DNA of 64,000 bases. Source: Fibrobacter sp. GTDB lineage: Bacteria; Fibrobacterota; Fibrobacteria; Fibrobacterales; Fibrobacteraceae. Below, piece after piece: positions 42,890 to 52,167 of this stretch. Position 1 is the first letter of the stretch. Every line of letters begins with the position of its first letter. The notes under the pieces were generated by a model, which saw nothing but the letters and a program-made list of their open reading frames with translations, did not search any database and was not told the DNA's origin. A program made the position numbers and the translations under genes. The stretch is taken from positions 1-64,000 of the forward strand of contig NZ_JAFZKX010000017.1 of the NCBI RefSeq assembly GCF_017551775.1. Reading direction: 5' to 3'.

Positions 42890-44074
42890 TTACAGTTTCA
42901 CCTTCACCTTCTCGCGCATGGCCATGACCTGCGCCTTGGCTTCTTCCACGGTATCGCGACGGGCAAGCAACACGCCCAGGCGGCGGTGGCCCTTAAGTTC
43001 GGGCTTACCGAACAGGCGGAGCGCCGTATCGGGTTCGGCGAGCACATCTTCCAAGCCACCGAACTTCACGTGGTCGGAATTGCCGTCCACCACAATCGCC
43101 TTCGAGGCGCTCGGGCCGTGGAACGCAATGTTCGGGATGGGCAAGCCAAGGATGGCGCGGGCATGCAGTGCAAATTCAGAGAGGTCCTGGCTGATGAGGG
43201 TCACCATGCCGGTATCGTGCGGACGCGGGGAAACTTCGCTGAACAGCACCTCGTCCTTGCACACGAAGAGTTCCACGCCGAAGATGCCGCGACCACCGAG
43301 GGCGTCCGTCACCTTCTTCGCAATCACCTTCGCCTGTTCCAGCAGTTCCGGTTTCATCGGCTGCGGCTGCCAAGATTCCTGGTAATCACCGCCCACCTGG
43401 TGGTGGCCAATCGGTTCCAGGAAACTCGTGCCCGCCACATGGCGAACCGTGAGCAGGGTAATTTCGTAATCGAACGGCACGAAACCTTCCACAATCACAC
43501 GGCTGGCATGGCCCGTACGGCCCTCATGCTGGGAAATATCCCAGGAGTTCTGGATATCGGCTTCGGTCTTGATGACACTCTGGCCGTGGCCCGAGGAACT
43601 CATCACCGGCTTCACCACGCAGGGGATGCCGATTTCCTTGACGGCGGCCTTGAAATCTTCAAAATTGTCGGCGAAGCGGTACGGGCTCGTCTTGATGCCG
43701 AGTTCTTCGGCAGCCAGGCGACGGATGCCTTCGCGGTTCATGGTAAGCTTGGTGGCCTTCGCGGTCGGGATGACGGTAAAGCCTTCCTTTTCGAGTTCTA
43801 CGAGCGTATCGGTCGCAATCGCCTCCACCTCGGGAACGATGTAGTCCGGCTTTTCCAGTTCAATCACGCGGCGGAGTTCGGCACCGTCGAGCATGTTGAT
43901 GACATGGCTGCGATGAGCCACCTGCATACCGGGAGCATTGGCGTAGCGGTCCACGGCAATCACTTCGACGCCCAGACGCATCATCTCGATGATGACTTCC
44001 TTGCCCAGTTCGCCTGCTCCACAGAACAGGACCTTGGTAGCGCTAGAACTTAGAGGTGTACCGATTTCTGCCAT
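42890..44074 (-). CDS. purT: Formate-dependent phosphoribosylglycinamide formyltransferase
   Basis: PurT makes formyl-GAR in purine synthesis from GAR, formate and ATP, replacing the folate-dependent PurN step. The 394-residue ATP-grasp protein has [33 protein letters not shown] and [31 protein letters not shown], all diagnostic. ATG 44074 has a strong AAGGAG; an upstream start in frame is unnecessary. It is monocistronic. Formate is a plentiful fermentation product, which fits such a metabolism. Confidence 0.97.
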   Translation of the reverse strand: MAEIGTPLSSSATKVLFCGAGELGKEVIIEMMRLGVEVIAVDRYANAPGMQVAHRSHVINMLDGAELRRVIELEKPDYIVPEVEAIATDTLVELEKEGFTVIPTAKATKLTMNREGIRRLAAEELGIKTSPYRFADNFEDFKAAVKEIGIPCVVKPVMSSSGHGQSVIKTEADIQNSWDISQHEGRTGHASRVIVEGFVPFDYEITLLTVRHVAGTSFLEPIGHHQVGGDYQESWQPQPMKPELLEQAKVIAKKVTDALGGRGIFGVELFVCKDEVLFSEVSPRPHDTGMVTLISQDLSEFALHARAILGLPIPNIAFHGPSASKAIVVDGNSDHVKFGGLEDVLAEPDTALRLFGKPELKGHRRLGVLLARRDTVEEAKAQVMAMREKVKVKL

Positions 44075-44138
44075 AAAATACTCCTTGATTTTCAAATAAT
44101 ATAGATATTAGACAACAAGAAAACACACCCAAAGTACC

Positions 44139-44161
44139 AAAAAGCCCTGCCGAGGCAGAGC
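44139..44161 (-). terminator. Terminator of the barrel gene upstream of purT
   Basis: On the minus strand GCTCTGCC-TC-GGCAGGGC forms a stem (one G-U pair) followed by TTTTT, 42 nt after the stop of the barrel gene. Confidence 0.75.
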
Positions 44162-44202
44162 TTCTTCAATTTTTATGGATTTGCCAAAATGTTTTGCCTA
44201 GT

Positions 44203-45759
44203 CTAAAATTTCAAGTCAACCGGATTGAACGTGAAGCGTATGCCCGAACGGAGCCAGCCATCAAAGCCGTCGTCACCTTTGACATGAGTGAGATTTTCGT
44301 AATAGCGGAAGCCGCCACCCACGTAGAAACCGAACCAGCCGTTCACCTTCATGCGGTAGACACCGTCGAGCAGGTATTGCGCTTCCTCAATTCCCGACGG
44401 AGAATTTTCGGCACCGGCAAGTGCCACGTTGTAATCGGTGTACATTTCCTTGTCGCCCTGGCGGAGCCATGCGAGCGTAAGCGCAAGTGAATGCGGGCCA
44501 CGGGACCAGCCGATATCAAGCCACACGTCAAGAGCATCGGCGCCACGACGGTACCCAATCGGATAATCCACAAAATAGGCATCGGCGTAATCTATGTCCT
44601 GCTGCTCACGGAAGTTGCTGCGGTAGTTGCGACGGCTCGTGTACTTGAGCAGCGGAAGCCTGCTGTTGTTCGCCACAGGGTCGGTACGCACCACGTCGAG
44701 TCTCCAGGAGAACTTTCCCGCAGTCCGCGTTTCCAGTTCATGGTAATAGCCGAAAAGGAAGTTGATGACGGAACGGCTCGTGCCAAAATTGTCATCCTCG
44801 CCCACCGGGCTATTGATATCTTCCATGTTCACCTGGCCGTAGAACCGCGCACCGTTCGAAGTCTTGTAGCCCAGTTCCACGGAAGTCGCCGCGGAGGTGT
44901 ATCCGTTTGCATAATTGTCGTGCCAATAGATGAAGGGGCTGATGGAACGGAACTCGGGCGACTTGCCCCCTATCATGCTCTGCTCGGCCACGTATATCCA
45001 GAACTTGCCGGTCTCGATACCGAAGCGGTGAAACACGAACGTCTTGACATTCTCATCGTACACGCGATTGCGCTGGTTTGCCACCTGGTTGCCGGGGTCG
45101 GTACATTTTTGCACATAGGCCTCAGTGCCCACGGGCGGGCAGCCGTTTTCGCCACGCATGTCGCCGTAAAGCCATGCATTGAGGGAACTGAAAAGGAAAT
45201 CGTAGCGGAAGATGCTCGGAGCGAATTTCCAGTACAGGCCGTCGTGATACGGGGCCCCGCCCACAAGGATATCGTTCTTGGAAACCTTCAGTTCGTCAAC
45301 CGCAAAGCGACCGAACTGCACGTAGCCCACGGGATTTTCCCACACGGCATAGGCATTGTTCGGAACGTTGATATCGAGTTCGCTCGGCTTGTACGTAAAA
45401 TTCTTGTGCAAATTGTCTTGATACCAGGCTTCGAGATCGCGCCGGAGAGGCAGATCCAGCAAGACGTGGAAATCCTTGTAAGCTGCGCGGAAACTGAGCG
45501 TGAAGAACGGCGACACGTGTTCCTCGTAACTGCGGGCGTTCTCGAGCGGAATCTGCAGGCCGCGCCAGTTGTGCCCGTACCAGTCCGCGGTATCCACAGC
45601 GAAGGTGGGGTCGGTCGGGCCACCATTGAACCCGAAATCGACATCGGCGCCAATCTGGAAATAGCCGTTCTGGCCCGACTCCGGATGCGCCGGAGCCGCA
45701 TTGCACATGACCGCCATAAACAGCGAACAGAAGCCTATGAACGAACTGCGGAAAGCCAT
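44203..45759 (-). CDS. Large outer-membrane beta-barrel protein
   Basis: 518 residues from ATG 45759 with signal MAFRSSFIGFCSLFMAVMCNA. The rest is full of aromatic-rich strands (YFQIGADVDFGFNGG, GYVQFGRFAVDELKV, KFWIYVAEQSMIGG, SLALTLAWLRQGD) and ends RSGIRFTFNPVDLKF, as outer-membrane barrels do. The FGRFAVDELKVSKNDIL region and overall layout recall the capsule-assembly Wzi family, but this is only a resemblance. It stands alone, with a terminator hairpin just upstream and a -10-like box 6 nt before the ATG. Confidence 0.7.
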   Translation of the reverse strand: MAFRSSFIGFCSLFMAVMCNAAPAHPESGQNGYFQIGADVDFGFNGGPTDPTFAVDTADWYGHNWRGLQIPLENARSYEEHVSPFFTLSFRAAYKDFHVLLDLPLRRDLEAWYQDNLHKNFTYKPSELDINVPNNAYAVWENPVGYVQFGRFAVDELKVSKNDILVGGAPYHDGLYWKFAPSIFRYDFLFSSLNAWLYGDMRGENGCPPVGTEAYVQKCTDPGNQVANQRNRVYDENVKTFVFHRFGIETGKFWIYVAEQSMIGGKSPEFRSISPFIYWHDNYANGYTSAATSVELGYKTSNGARFYGQVNMEDINSPVGEDDNFGTSRSVINFLFGYYHELETRTAGKFSWRLDVVRTDPVANNSRLPLLKYTSRRNYRSNFREQQDIDYADAYFVDYPIGYRRGADALDVWLDIGWSRGPHSLALTLAWLRQGDKEMYTDYNVALAGAENSPSGIEEAQYLLDGVYRMKVNGWFGFYVGGGFRYYENLTHVKGDDGFDGWLRSGIRFTFNPVDLKF

Positions 45760-45765
45760 ACCTGT

Positions 45766-45771
45766 AAAATA
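45766..45771 (-). promoter_or_regulatory. TATTTT -10-like box 6 nt before the barrel gene
   Basis: TATTTT, then ACAGGT, then ATG on the minus strand; it directly follows the T run of the hairpin at 45774-45806. Confidence 0.4.
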
Positions 45772-45773
45772 AT

Positions 45774-45806
45774 AAAAAAAGCGAACGCCTGGCATTAAGC
45801 CAGGCG
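45774..45806 (-). terminator. Terminator hairpin, last of a series behind ftsZ
   Basis: CGCCTGGC-TTAAT-GCCAGGCG, then TTCGC and TTTTTTT on the minus strand. A strong 8-bp stem that closes the ftsZ transcript just ahead of the barrel gene. Confidence 0.75.
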
Positions 45807-45822
45807 CGCAAAAATCAAAGAA

Positions 45823-45854
45823 GAGTCGCCCGAGCAGGGAGACCCGGGCGACTC
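45823..45854 (-). terminator. Second hairpin behind ftsZ
   Basis: A perfect 10-bp stem GAGTCGCCCG / CGGGCGACTC with a 12-nt loop, followed on the minus strand by TTCTTTGATTTTT. Confidence 0.65.
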
Positions 45855-45870
45855 CCTTGTGTTGTGGTGA

Positions 45871-45930
45871 GTGCGCTAGAGAGGCGCACCCTGTGTGTGT
45901 GTGTGTTATTTTTTCCCGTTAACGGGAAAA
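45871..45930. repeat. Small hairpin, TG microsatellite and 20-nt palindrome after ftsZ
   Basis: GTGCGC and GCGCAC pair at 45871-45889. Bases 45892-45906 are seven TG units plus T. Bases 45911-45930 (TTTTCCCGTTAACGGGAAAA) are a perfect palindrome starting 4 nt from the ftsZ stop codon. Confidence 0.7.
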
Positions 45931-45934
45931 CTTG

Positions 45935-47533
45935 CTAAAACACGTCGCTTCCGCGGAGGAATGCCGGCACGTCGTAGTCGACGCCACGGCTCCTGAGAGC
46001 GCAAGCTTCGTGGGCAGCCGTAACCGCGGCCGGGATGCTCTTCTCGGCCATCGTGTTGCGGATGTACGTCGGGGTATCGAGCGACGGTTCTTCCTGCATC
46101 GGGGCAGGCTTTTCAGAAACCGTGTTCATGATATCCATGTCGGCAACAGGAGAAAATTCCTGGGTTTCCGGAAGCGAGGCGTTCGGAGTTCCGAGAATCA
46201 CTTCTTCTGCGGGAGCCGTTGCCGAGAATCCCGGTGCGGCAAAGCTGGAAGACGTGCCCTGCACGGCGCCATGCTGAGTGAACACGGACTGCGGAGCGGC
46301 AGGAACTTCGGTCCTCACGGCAGGCATGGGAACAGTCTGCGCGAGGGCGACAAAGTTGAGCGACGTCGGACGCGGAGTGGCGGCGACAGGCTGCGGCTGC
46401 TGCGGGGCTGCCTGCGGAGCCGGTGCCGACGGAGCACCGAGGGAATTCACGAGATCGCTTGCACGGGGAGCAGCCGGAGCAGTGTAGGTCTGCTGCATCG
46501 GGGCAACCTGAGCCTGGGTCATCTGCTGGTAGCCGGTATTGCCGCAGCCGGTAGCGATGATGGTGATGCACACCTTGTCGCCGAGTTCCGGAAGCAGGAT
46601 ATCGCCCATGATGATGTTCGGGTCGTTCTTGTCGCTGACTGCTTCGTGGATGTGTTCCATCGCCTCGTTGTATTCGAGCATGGAGAAGTTTTCGCCATGG
46701 GAAACGTTCACGAGCACGCCGGTAGCACCGTCCACGTTGATGTCTTCAAGCAGCGGAGAAGAAAGTGCCATGTCGGTAGCGCGGATGCCGCGGCCTTCGC
46801 CTTCGGCGATGCCGGTACCCATGAGGGCGGAGCCGCCGTTGGTCATCACGGTCTTGATGTCGGCAAAGTCGACGTGGATGAGGCCATGACGGAACATGAT
46901 GTCGCAAATGCTGCGCACTGCGTTGCCAAGGATTTCGTCGGTGAGCTTGAAGGCGCCATCAAGGGTAAGACCCTTGTCGGTGTTCTGCACGACGTTCATG
47001 AGCTTCTCGTTGTCCACCACGATCATGGTGTCCACGGAGGTGCGGAGGTTCGCGATACCTTCGGAAGCGAGAGTGCCGCGGCGCTTGCCTTCGAACTTGA
47101 ACGGCTTCGTAACGACAGCAACCGTGAGGATACCCATTTCGCGGGCGACATTACCCACGACAGGAGCAGCACCCGTACCGGTACCACCACCCATGCCGGC
47201 GGTAATGAAAATCATGTCGGCGCCCTTCATGGCTTCCTTGATTTCCTCGATGTTCTCTTCGGCGGCCTTGCGACCGACTTCGGGCTTCATGCCAGCACCG
47301 AGAGCCTTCGTGAGCTTCTTGCCAATCTGGATCTTGTGATCGGCAAGGCTCAGTTCGAGAGCCTTAGCGTCGGTATTCACAGCGTAGTATTCCACGCCCT
47401 CGATGTTCATGCCGACCATGCGGTTCACCGTGTTGCCGCCGGCACCGCCGACGCCAAACACTTTCACCTTGGCGTTATTGAGGATGGATTCATCCATTTC
47501 GATATGGGTCGCCCCGTTTATGAATTCACTCAT
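45935..47533 (-). CDS. ftsZ: Cell division protein FtsZ
   Basis: FtsZ is the tubulin-like GTPase that forms the division ring. The 532-residue protein has the nucleotide-binding core with VGGAGGNTVNRM, GGGTGTGAAP (about 116-125) and NTDAKAL. A long Pro/Gln/Ala-rich C-terminal linker (about 335-515) leads to the conserved tail DYDVPAFLRG that binds FtsA. The linker is longer than in E. coli. ATG 47533 has AGGGAG upstream. It is last in the dcw cluster, 39 nt after ftsA, and is followed by several hairpins. Confidence 0.98.
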   Translation of the reverse strand: MSEFINGATHIEMDESILNNAKVKVFGVGGAGGNTVNRMVGMNIEGVEYYAVNTDAKALELSLADHKIQIGKKLTKALGAGMKPEVGRKAAEENIEEIKEAMKGADMIFITAGMGGGTGTGAAPVVGNVAREMGILTVAVVTKPFKFEGKRRGTLASEGIANLRTSVDTMIVVDNEKLMNVVQNTDKGLTLDGAFKLTDEILGNAVRSICDIMFRHGLIHVDFADIKTVMTNGGSALMGTGIAEGEGRGIRATDMALSSPLLEDINVDGATGVLVNVSHGENFSMLEYNEAMEHIHEAVSDKNDPNIIMGDILLPELGDKVCITIIATGCGNTGYQQMTQAQVAPMQQTYTAPAAPRASDLVNSLGAPSAPAPQAAPQQPQPVAATPRPTSLNFVALAQTVPMPAVRTEVPAAPQSVFTQHGAVQGTSSSFAAPGFSATAPAEEVILGTPNASLPETQEFSPVADMDIMNTVSEKPAPMQEEPSLDTPTYIRNTMAEKSIPAAVTAAHEACALRSRGVDYDVPAFLRGSDVF

Positions 47534-47572
47534 GGTTTATCTCCCTGTATTAGATTGAGTGGTTGTTTTTGT

Positions 47573-48814
47573 TTAAAAGTATGTGCGAACAAGATCCTTG
47601 AGCCACTGTAAGCCCTTCTTGACGGAGACCGTAAGCTGTTTCCCCGTCTCGTACTTCTTGTTCTCGCTGCGCTGGCGCGCCGCATAATGCAATAGACCGA
47701 TACCCGTCGCGTACGAAGGCTTGCGGAATGCATCCTGAATTCCGCTGACGCCCTTCGGGCGACCGATACGTACCGGTTTCTCGAAAACCTTCTCGGCAAT
47801 CTCGTCGATACCGTCAAGAGCGCAGCACCCGCCGGTAAGCACGATGCCTCCATTGATGAGGCCGACAATCCCGTGCTTTTCGAGATCCTTCTTCAGGAGC
47901 TTGAAGATTTCTTCGACACGGGCGGTAATCACGCGGGCAAGCAAATTGCGCGAGCACAGAACGTCTCCGCGTTCACCGACACCGGGAACCGGGAACGTCT
48001 CGTCCGCATTGAGGTTGGTAATCTTGCACGTACCGTATTTCTTCTTGATTTCTTCGGCCTTCGAAAGCGAGATAGGCACCTTCAGGCACTTGCTGATATC
48101 GCTCGTGATGCTGTTGCCCGCGATGTCGAGCGACGCGGTATAGCGCAGCGATTCACCCACGAAAACGGCGACATCGGCGGTACCTGCGCCCACGTCCACG
48201 AGGGCGACGCCCAGTTCCTTTTCATCGGCGGTGAGCACGGCGTATGCGGCGGCAAGAGGTTCCCAAACAAACTCGACGGTATGGAGACCGGCGCTACGCA
48301 CGCACTTGTCCAGGTTCTGGATAGCGCTCGGGCGTGAGGTGACCACCTGAACTTCCACACCGAGGCGGCGTCCGTTGAGCCCCTTCGGATTCCTGATACC
48401 CGTCTGGTCGTCAAGAGTGTATTCACCCGGGAACACGTGAATAATCTGGCCTGCGGACTCGGGAATGGTGCTAGCCTGATCCTTCACCATCTCGATATCC
48501 TGGCTGCGGACTTCGCCGGTCGGGAGCGTAATCAGCCCCTTGTAATTGACGGCGGAGACATGCATTCCCGCAATGCCCACGTACACATCGTGGACATCCA
48601 CTCCGGTAATAGATTCGACAGTCTGTGCGGCCTGCTTCAGCATTTCGACCACATGGTCGAACTCGTCGGCATTGGTCAGCGGGAAATCGCCGCATTCCAG
48701 CACGCGCACGGAATCTCCGTTCGCCACTCCCGCGAACAGATTGATTTTTGAGGCACCGATATCCAACCCGAATATCAGATCTTCTTTCCTTATTTCATTT
48801 CTCGGTTCATCCAT
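47573..48814 (-). CDS. ftsA: Cell division protein FtsA
   Basis: FtsA is the actin-like membrane tether of FtsZ. The 413-residue protein starts MDEPRNEIRKEDLIFGLDIGASK, with phosphate-binding GLDIGASKINLF and LVDVGAGTADVAVF. It ends in the amphipathic helix KKGLQWLKDLVRTYF that attaches to the membrane. ATG 48814 overlaps the ftsQ stop by 8 nt and has GAGG at ideal spacing; a GTG two codons earlier is less likely. Confidence 0.96.
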   Translation of the reverse strand: MDEPRNEIRKEDLIFGLDIGASKINLFAGVANGDSVRVLECGDFPLTNADEFDHVVEMLKQAAQTVESITGVDVHDVYVGIAGMHVSAVNYKGLITLPTGEVRSQDIEMVKDQASTIPESAGQIIHVFPGEYTLDDQTGIRNPKGLNGRRLGVEVQVVTSRPSAIQNLDKCVRSAGLHTVEFVWEPLAAAYAVLTADEKELGVALVDVGAGTADVAVFVGESLRYTASLDIAGNSITSDISKCLKVPISLSKAEEIKKKYGTCKITNLNADETFPVPGVGERGDVLCSRNLLARVITARVEEIFKLLKKDLEKHGIVGLINGGIVLTGGCCALDGIDEIAEKVFEKPVRIGRPKGVSGIQDAFRKPSYATGIGLLHYAARQRSENKKYETGKQLTVSVKKGLQWLKDLVRTYF

Positions 48815-49649
48815 TGACACACCTCTTGTCGAAATTCCTTACATAAGCAAAACCGGCATATCGCAAATCAATTTCACCAGCGCAACGCAAATCCTGCGGG
48901 AAACCCACCTTCACCATGTCGTACAGGGCGAACAGATCTCCATTCCATCCCGTCGCCGGGTAGAGTACGTGGAATTCCACGTCCCTGAAAATCACTTCAA
49001 AAGCCTTGTCCTTCTGCGACCAGCCAACCTGCGACACGAGCGCATACTGGTTCGGGTCCGCCTTCTTCATCTCGGCGAGGAACCTGCAGATAGGCTTTAT
49101 CTCGCTCATCGATTCGCGTTCCACAATCGGCAGGCGGAGCGCAGTCGATGTCGAAAGCGGGAGCGGCACTCCCCTTTCGGAATACACGGTCGCCTTTCCG
49201 CCGTCGAAGAACGAAGCCACGGCCTTCGATTCCTCGAGCACGATGGACATCGAAGACGGGAAATGCTTCTGCACCCGCACCGAACGAATAAGCGGGACCT
49301 GGATGAGCATCTTCTCAATAGAATCCGGGTAGACTTCGGACATGAGCATGCCCGGTTCCACCTGAGCGTTCTGGATGACATCTTCCCATGAAAGCATGCG
49401 GTTCCCTTCGATATCGATATAGCGCAGGTGACGCAGTTCCAGCGGGTTGAAGCGCTGCACATAGAAGCGGTTCGTCCAGAGAGCCACCCCGGCAACAATC
49501 AAGAGGACGCAGAGGATCCAGCCACGACGCTTGAACCAGCGGAAAGTATCCTGGACACGGCGCTTCATCTTCTGCGCACGGGCCTGCTTCCGCTTGCCTT
49601 CGTTGTAGCCTATACGGCGTCCCAAGAATGTCGTCTTGGATTCGGTCAA
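48807..49649 (-). CDS. ftsQ: Cell division protein FtsQ
   Basis: FtsQ links the cytoplasmic and periplasmic parts of the divisome. About 280 residues: a basic cytoplasmic N-terminus (about 1-42), one transmembrane helix GWILCVLLIVAGVALW, a POTRA-like domain (LRHLRYIDIEGNRMLSWEDVIQNA...) and the FtsQ beta domain. I chose TTG 49649, which makes a TTGA 4-nt overlap with the murC stop and has GGAGGA six nt upstream; GTG at 49655 is the alternative but sits against the ribosome site. Confidence 0.9.
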   Translation of the reverse strand: MTESKTTFLGRRIGYNEGKRKQARAQKMKRRVQDTFRWFKRRGWILCVLLIVAGVALWTNRFYVQRFNPLELRHLRYIDIEGNRMLSWEDVIQNAQVEPGMLMSEVYPDSIEKMLIQVPLIRSVRVQKHFPSSMSIVLEESKAVASFFDGGKATVYSERGVPLPLSTSTALRLPIVERESMSEIKPICRFLAEMKKADPNQYALVSQVGWSQKDKAFEVIFRDVEFHVLYPATGWNGDLFALYDMVKVGFPQDLRCAGEIDLRYAGFAYVRNFDKRCVNG

Positions 49650-51028
49650 ACGCACTCCTCCAGAATACGGGTTCCAAGCTTGTAGATGTTGCCGGCGCCC
49701 ATCAAGACCACCACGTCGTTCTTGCGCAGTTCCGTCTTGAGAATCGGGAGCAGGTTCATCTGGTCGCCCACGAACCGCGCGTTGCGGTGACCGCGGTCGC
49801 TTGCGCTATTGGCCACAAGCGCCCCGGTGACGCCCTCGATCGGGCGTTCGCGGGCTGCATAAATATCGGTCACGAGAAGCACGTCGCAGTTGGCGAAAGC
49901 CATACCGAAGGCTTCGTGCTGGTCGCGCGTGCGGGAGTAAAGGTGCGGCTGGAACGCGACAACGATGCGCTTGTCCGGGAATGCCTCGCGGAACCCGAGA
50001 AGCGTCGCGGTCGATTCCGTCGGGTGGTGCGCATAATCGTTGAACACCATCACGCCGTTCTTCTCGCCCATGAATTCAAAGCGGCGGGTCACGCCCTGGA
50101 AGGCCGCACAGGCCTTGCGCGCGACATCGGCAGAAATACCTTCCTCGACAGCGAGCGCCACCGCGGCAGTCGCATTGAGCACGTTGTGGCGGCCGGGAAT
50201 CTGGAGGCGGAATTCGCCCAGATTTTCGCCGTCGTTCAAAATTTCAAATACCGGGAAGCCCTTTTCGAAGCGCAGGTTGTCCACGCGGTACTTGGCCTGA
50301 CGGCTGAAACCGTAGGTAATCACCGGCTTCCTCACGCGGGAGAGAATCGCCTGCACGTTCGGGTCGTCAAGGCACAAAATAGCCTGTCCGTAGAACGGAA
50401 TCTTGTTCACGAACTGCACGAACGCATCCTTGATTTCCTCGATGTTCTCGTAGGTATCCAGGTGGTCGGCATCGATATTGGTGACGATGGCCGAAGACGG
50501 CATCATCGAAAGGAAACTGCGGTCGAACTCGTCGCTTTCGGCAATCAGGTAATCGCCCTTGCCCACCTTGGCGCCGGAGCCCTTGCCCTTCACCACGCCG
50601 CCCACGATGATAGTCGGGTCGAGGCCGGCCTCTTCCCAGATTTCACCGACGATGGATGTCGTAGTCGTCTTGCCGTGCGTTCCGCAAATCGACAGCGTGT
50701 ACTTCATGCGCATGAGCTCGCCGAGCATTTCGGCGCGACGGATTACCGGAATACGGCGGTTACGCGCTTCGACCAGTTCGGGATTGTCGTGCGGCACAGC
50801 GGAGGAATAGACGACCAGGTCGGCGCTTTCCACATTCTTCGCCTCGTGCTTCGGAGCAATCTTGATGCCCAGGCCCTTGAGGTAGTCGATCACCGGACTC
50901 TCGCCTGTATCGGAACCGCTCACCTCGAAGCCGTTCACGTGCAACACTTCCGCGATGCCCGACATTCCGGCACCACCGATGCCCACAAAGTGCAGGCGAC
51001 GGACTCGTTTACAATCATTAATCTGCAT
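49646..51028 (-). CDS. murC: UDP-N-acetylmuramate--L-alanine ligase
   Basis: MurC adds L-Ala to UDP-MurNAc, the first step of the peptide stem. 460 residues with the N-terminal Rossmann-like part (HFVGIGGAGMSGIAEVL), ATP loop CGTHGKTTTTS, and C-terminal domain (AFQPHLYSRT). ATG 51028 shares one base with the murG stop (TAATG). It feeds directly into the MurE and MurF steps encoded upstream. Confidence 0.97.
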   Translation of the reverse strand: MQINDCKRVRRLHFVGIGGAGMSGIAEVLHVNGFEVSGSDTGESPVIDYLKGLGIKIAPKHEAKNVESADLVVYSSAVPHDNPELVEARNRRIPVIRRAEMLGELMRMKYTLSICGTHGKTTTTSIVGEIWEEAGLDPTIIVGGVVKGKGSGAKVGKGDYLIAESDEFDRSFLSMMPSSAIVTNIDADHLDTYENIEEIKDAFVQFVNKIPFYGQAILCLDDPNVQAILSRVRKPVITYGFSRQAKYRVDNLRFEKGFPVFEILNDGENLGEFRLQIPGRHNVLNATAAVALAVEEGISADVARKACAAFQGVTRRFEFMGEKNGVMVFNDYAHHPTESTATLLGFREAFPDKRIVVAFQPHLYSRTRDQHEAFGMAFANCDVLLVTDIYAARERPIEGVTGALVANSASDRGHRNARFVGDQMNLLPILKTELRKNDVVVLMGAGNIYKLGTRILEECV

Positions 51029-52167
51029 TAGACATCTTCCTTTGAAATGCTCTCACGCACAGTCAATTCGCTCTTTTGAGGATCACCCGCAAAAATATTA
51101 CAACCCTCTTTTAAGAGAATCTCTTTCGCAATCCTGTCCGCGGCATCGGGCATCCCGAGGCCTTTAGCGGCGACCGCCATCGAACCAAGTTTATCAGAAT
51201 CAGCAAGGAGGTTTTCCACCTTGTTCCACAAATCATTCGGCTCGCTGTCCAGTTCCACAAGGCATGCGCCCGCCTTCTCGACCACGCGGGCATTGTGTTC
51301 CTGGTGGTTCGCCGTCGCATGCGGGAACGGAAGCAGAATCGAGGGTTTCCCGAAGGCGAGAATCTCGGCAAGGGCCGACGCACCCGCACGGCTGATGATC
51401 AGGTCGGCATGCTTCATGTAGGCATAGATTCCATCGAGGAACCCGCGGATAGCGATATTCGGTACATCGCCCACGCGAGCGGTGATGGCGTCCACGTTCT
51501 TCACGCCCACCTGCCACACGACACTCACGTCGTCACGGGCGGCAATCCGCTTGATGCTTTCTTCGATTTTAGCATTGATGCCGGCAGCACCCTGCGAACC
51601 GCCCACGATGAACACGGCCTTCTTGCCTTCCGCAAATTCGGCCGGACGGGGAAGCGAATCGCCATCGGGCAACTTGCGCACCGGGTTTCCGAACACCATG
51701 CACCTTCCCGCGGGGAAGAACTTCGCCGCATCTTCGGAAGACACGAAAATAGTCTTAGCGTAACGGGAACCGAACTTGTTCGCAACGCCGGCAACCGCAT
51801 TCTGTTCTTGCAGGTAGACGGGAATGCCGAACGAACCCGCGGCAAGCACGATCGGGAGCGAAACGTAACCGCCGGTAGCGACGACCACATCGGGGTTCAC
51901 CTTCTTCACGACGCTCTTCGCGCGCACCAGCGACTTCGAAAGCTTGAAGGGAAGCGCCAGGTTCTTGAGGAACGGCCCGCGGTGCAGCGGTTCGGCCGTG
52001 ATGTATTCATAGGGCCAGTTGCCTGCCACCAGGCGTTCTTCCATAGAATCCTTACGGCCGGCAAACGTAATGTCCGCCACGCCCATTTTCTTGAGGCTCT
52101 CGGCAATAGCTACTGCCGGGAAGATGTGGCCACCGGTGCCACCGCATACAAACAGGAACTTTTTCAT
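51028..52167 (-). CDS. murG: UDP-GlcNAc:lipid I N-acetylglucosaminyltransferase
   Basis: MurG converts lipid I into lipid II at the inner face of the cytoplasmic membrane. 379 residues with VCGGTGGHIFPAVAIAESL, the acceptor loop GGYVSLPIVLAA, and the UDP-GlcNAc site SRAGASALAEIL with PFPHATANHQEHNA. Overlaps ftsW by four nucleotides (ATGA). Confidence 0.97.
   Translation of the reverse strand: MKKFLFVCGGTGGHIFPAVAIAESLKKMGVADITFAGRKDSMEERLVAGNWPYEYITAEPLHRGPFLKNLALPFKLSKSLVRAKSVVKKVNPDVVVATGGYVSLPIVLAAGSFGIPVYLQEQNAVAGVANKFGSRYAKTIFVSSEDAAKFFPAGRCMVFGNPVRKLPDGDSLPRPAEFAEGKKAVFIVGGSQGAAGINAKIEESIKRIAARDDVSVVWQVGVKNVDAITARVGDVPNIAIRGFLDGIYAYMKHADLIISRAGASALAEILAFGKPSILLPFPHATANHQEHNARVVEKAGACLVELDSEPNDLWNKVENLLADSDKLGSMAVAAKGLGMPDAADRIAKEILLKEGCNIFAGDPQKSELTVRESISKEDV

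Noticed and set aside
45892-45906. The TG microsatellite as a phase-variation switch
   Set aside because: It lies in untranslated DNA behind ftsZ and is not within any promoter or reading frame, so a switching role is not supported.
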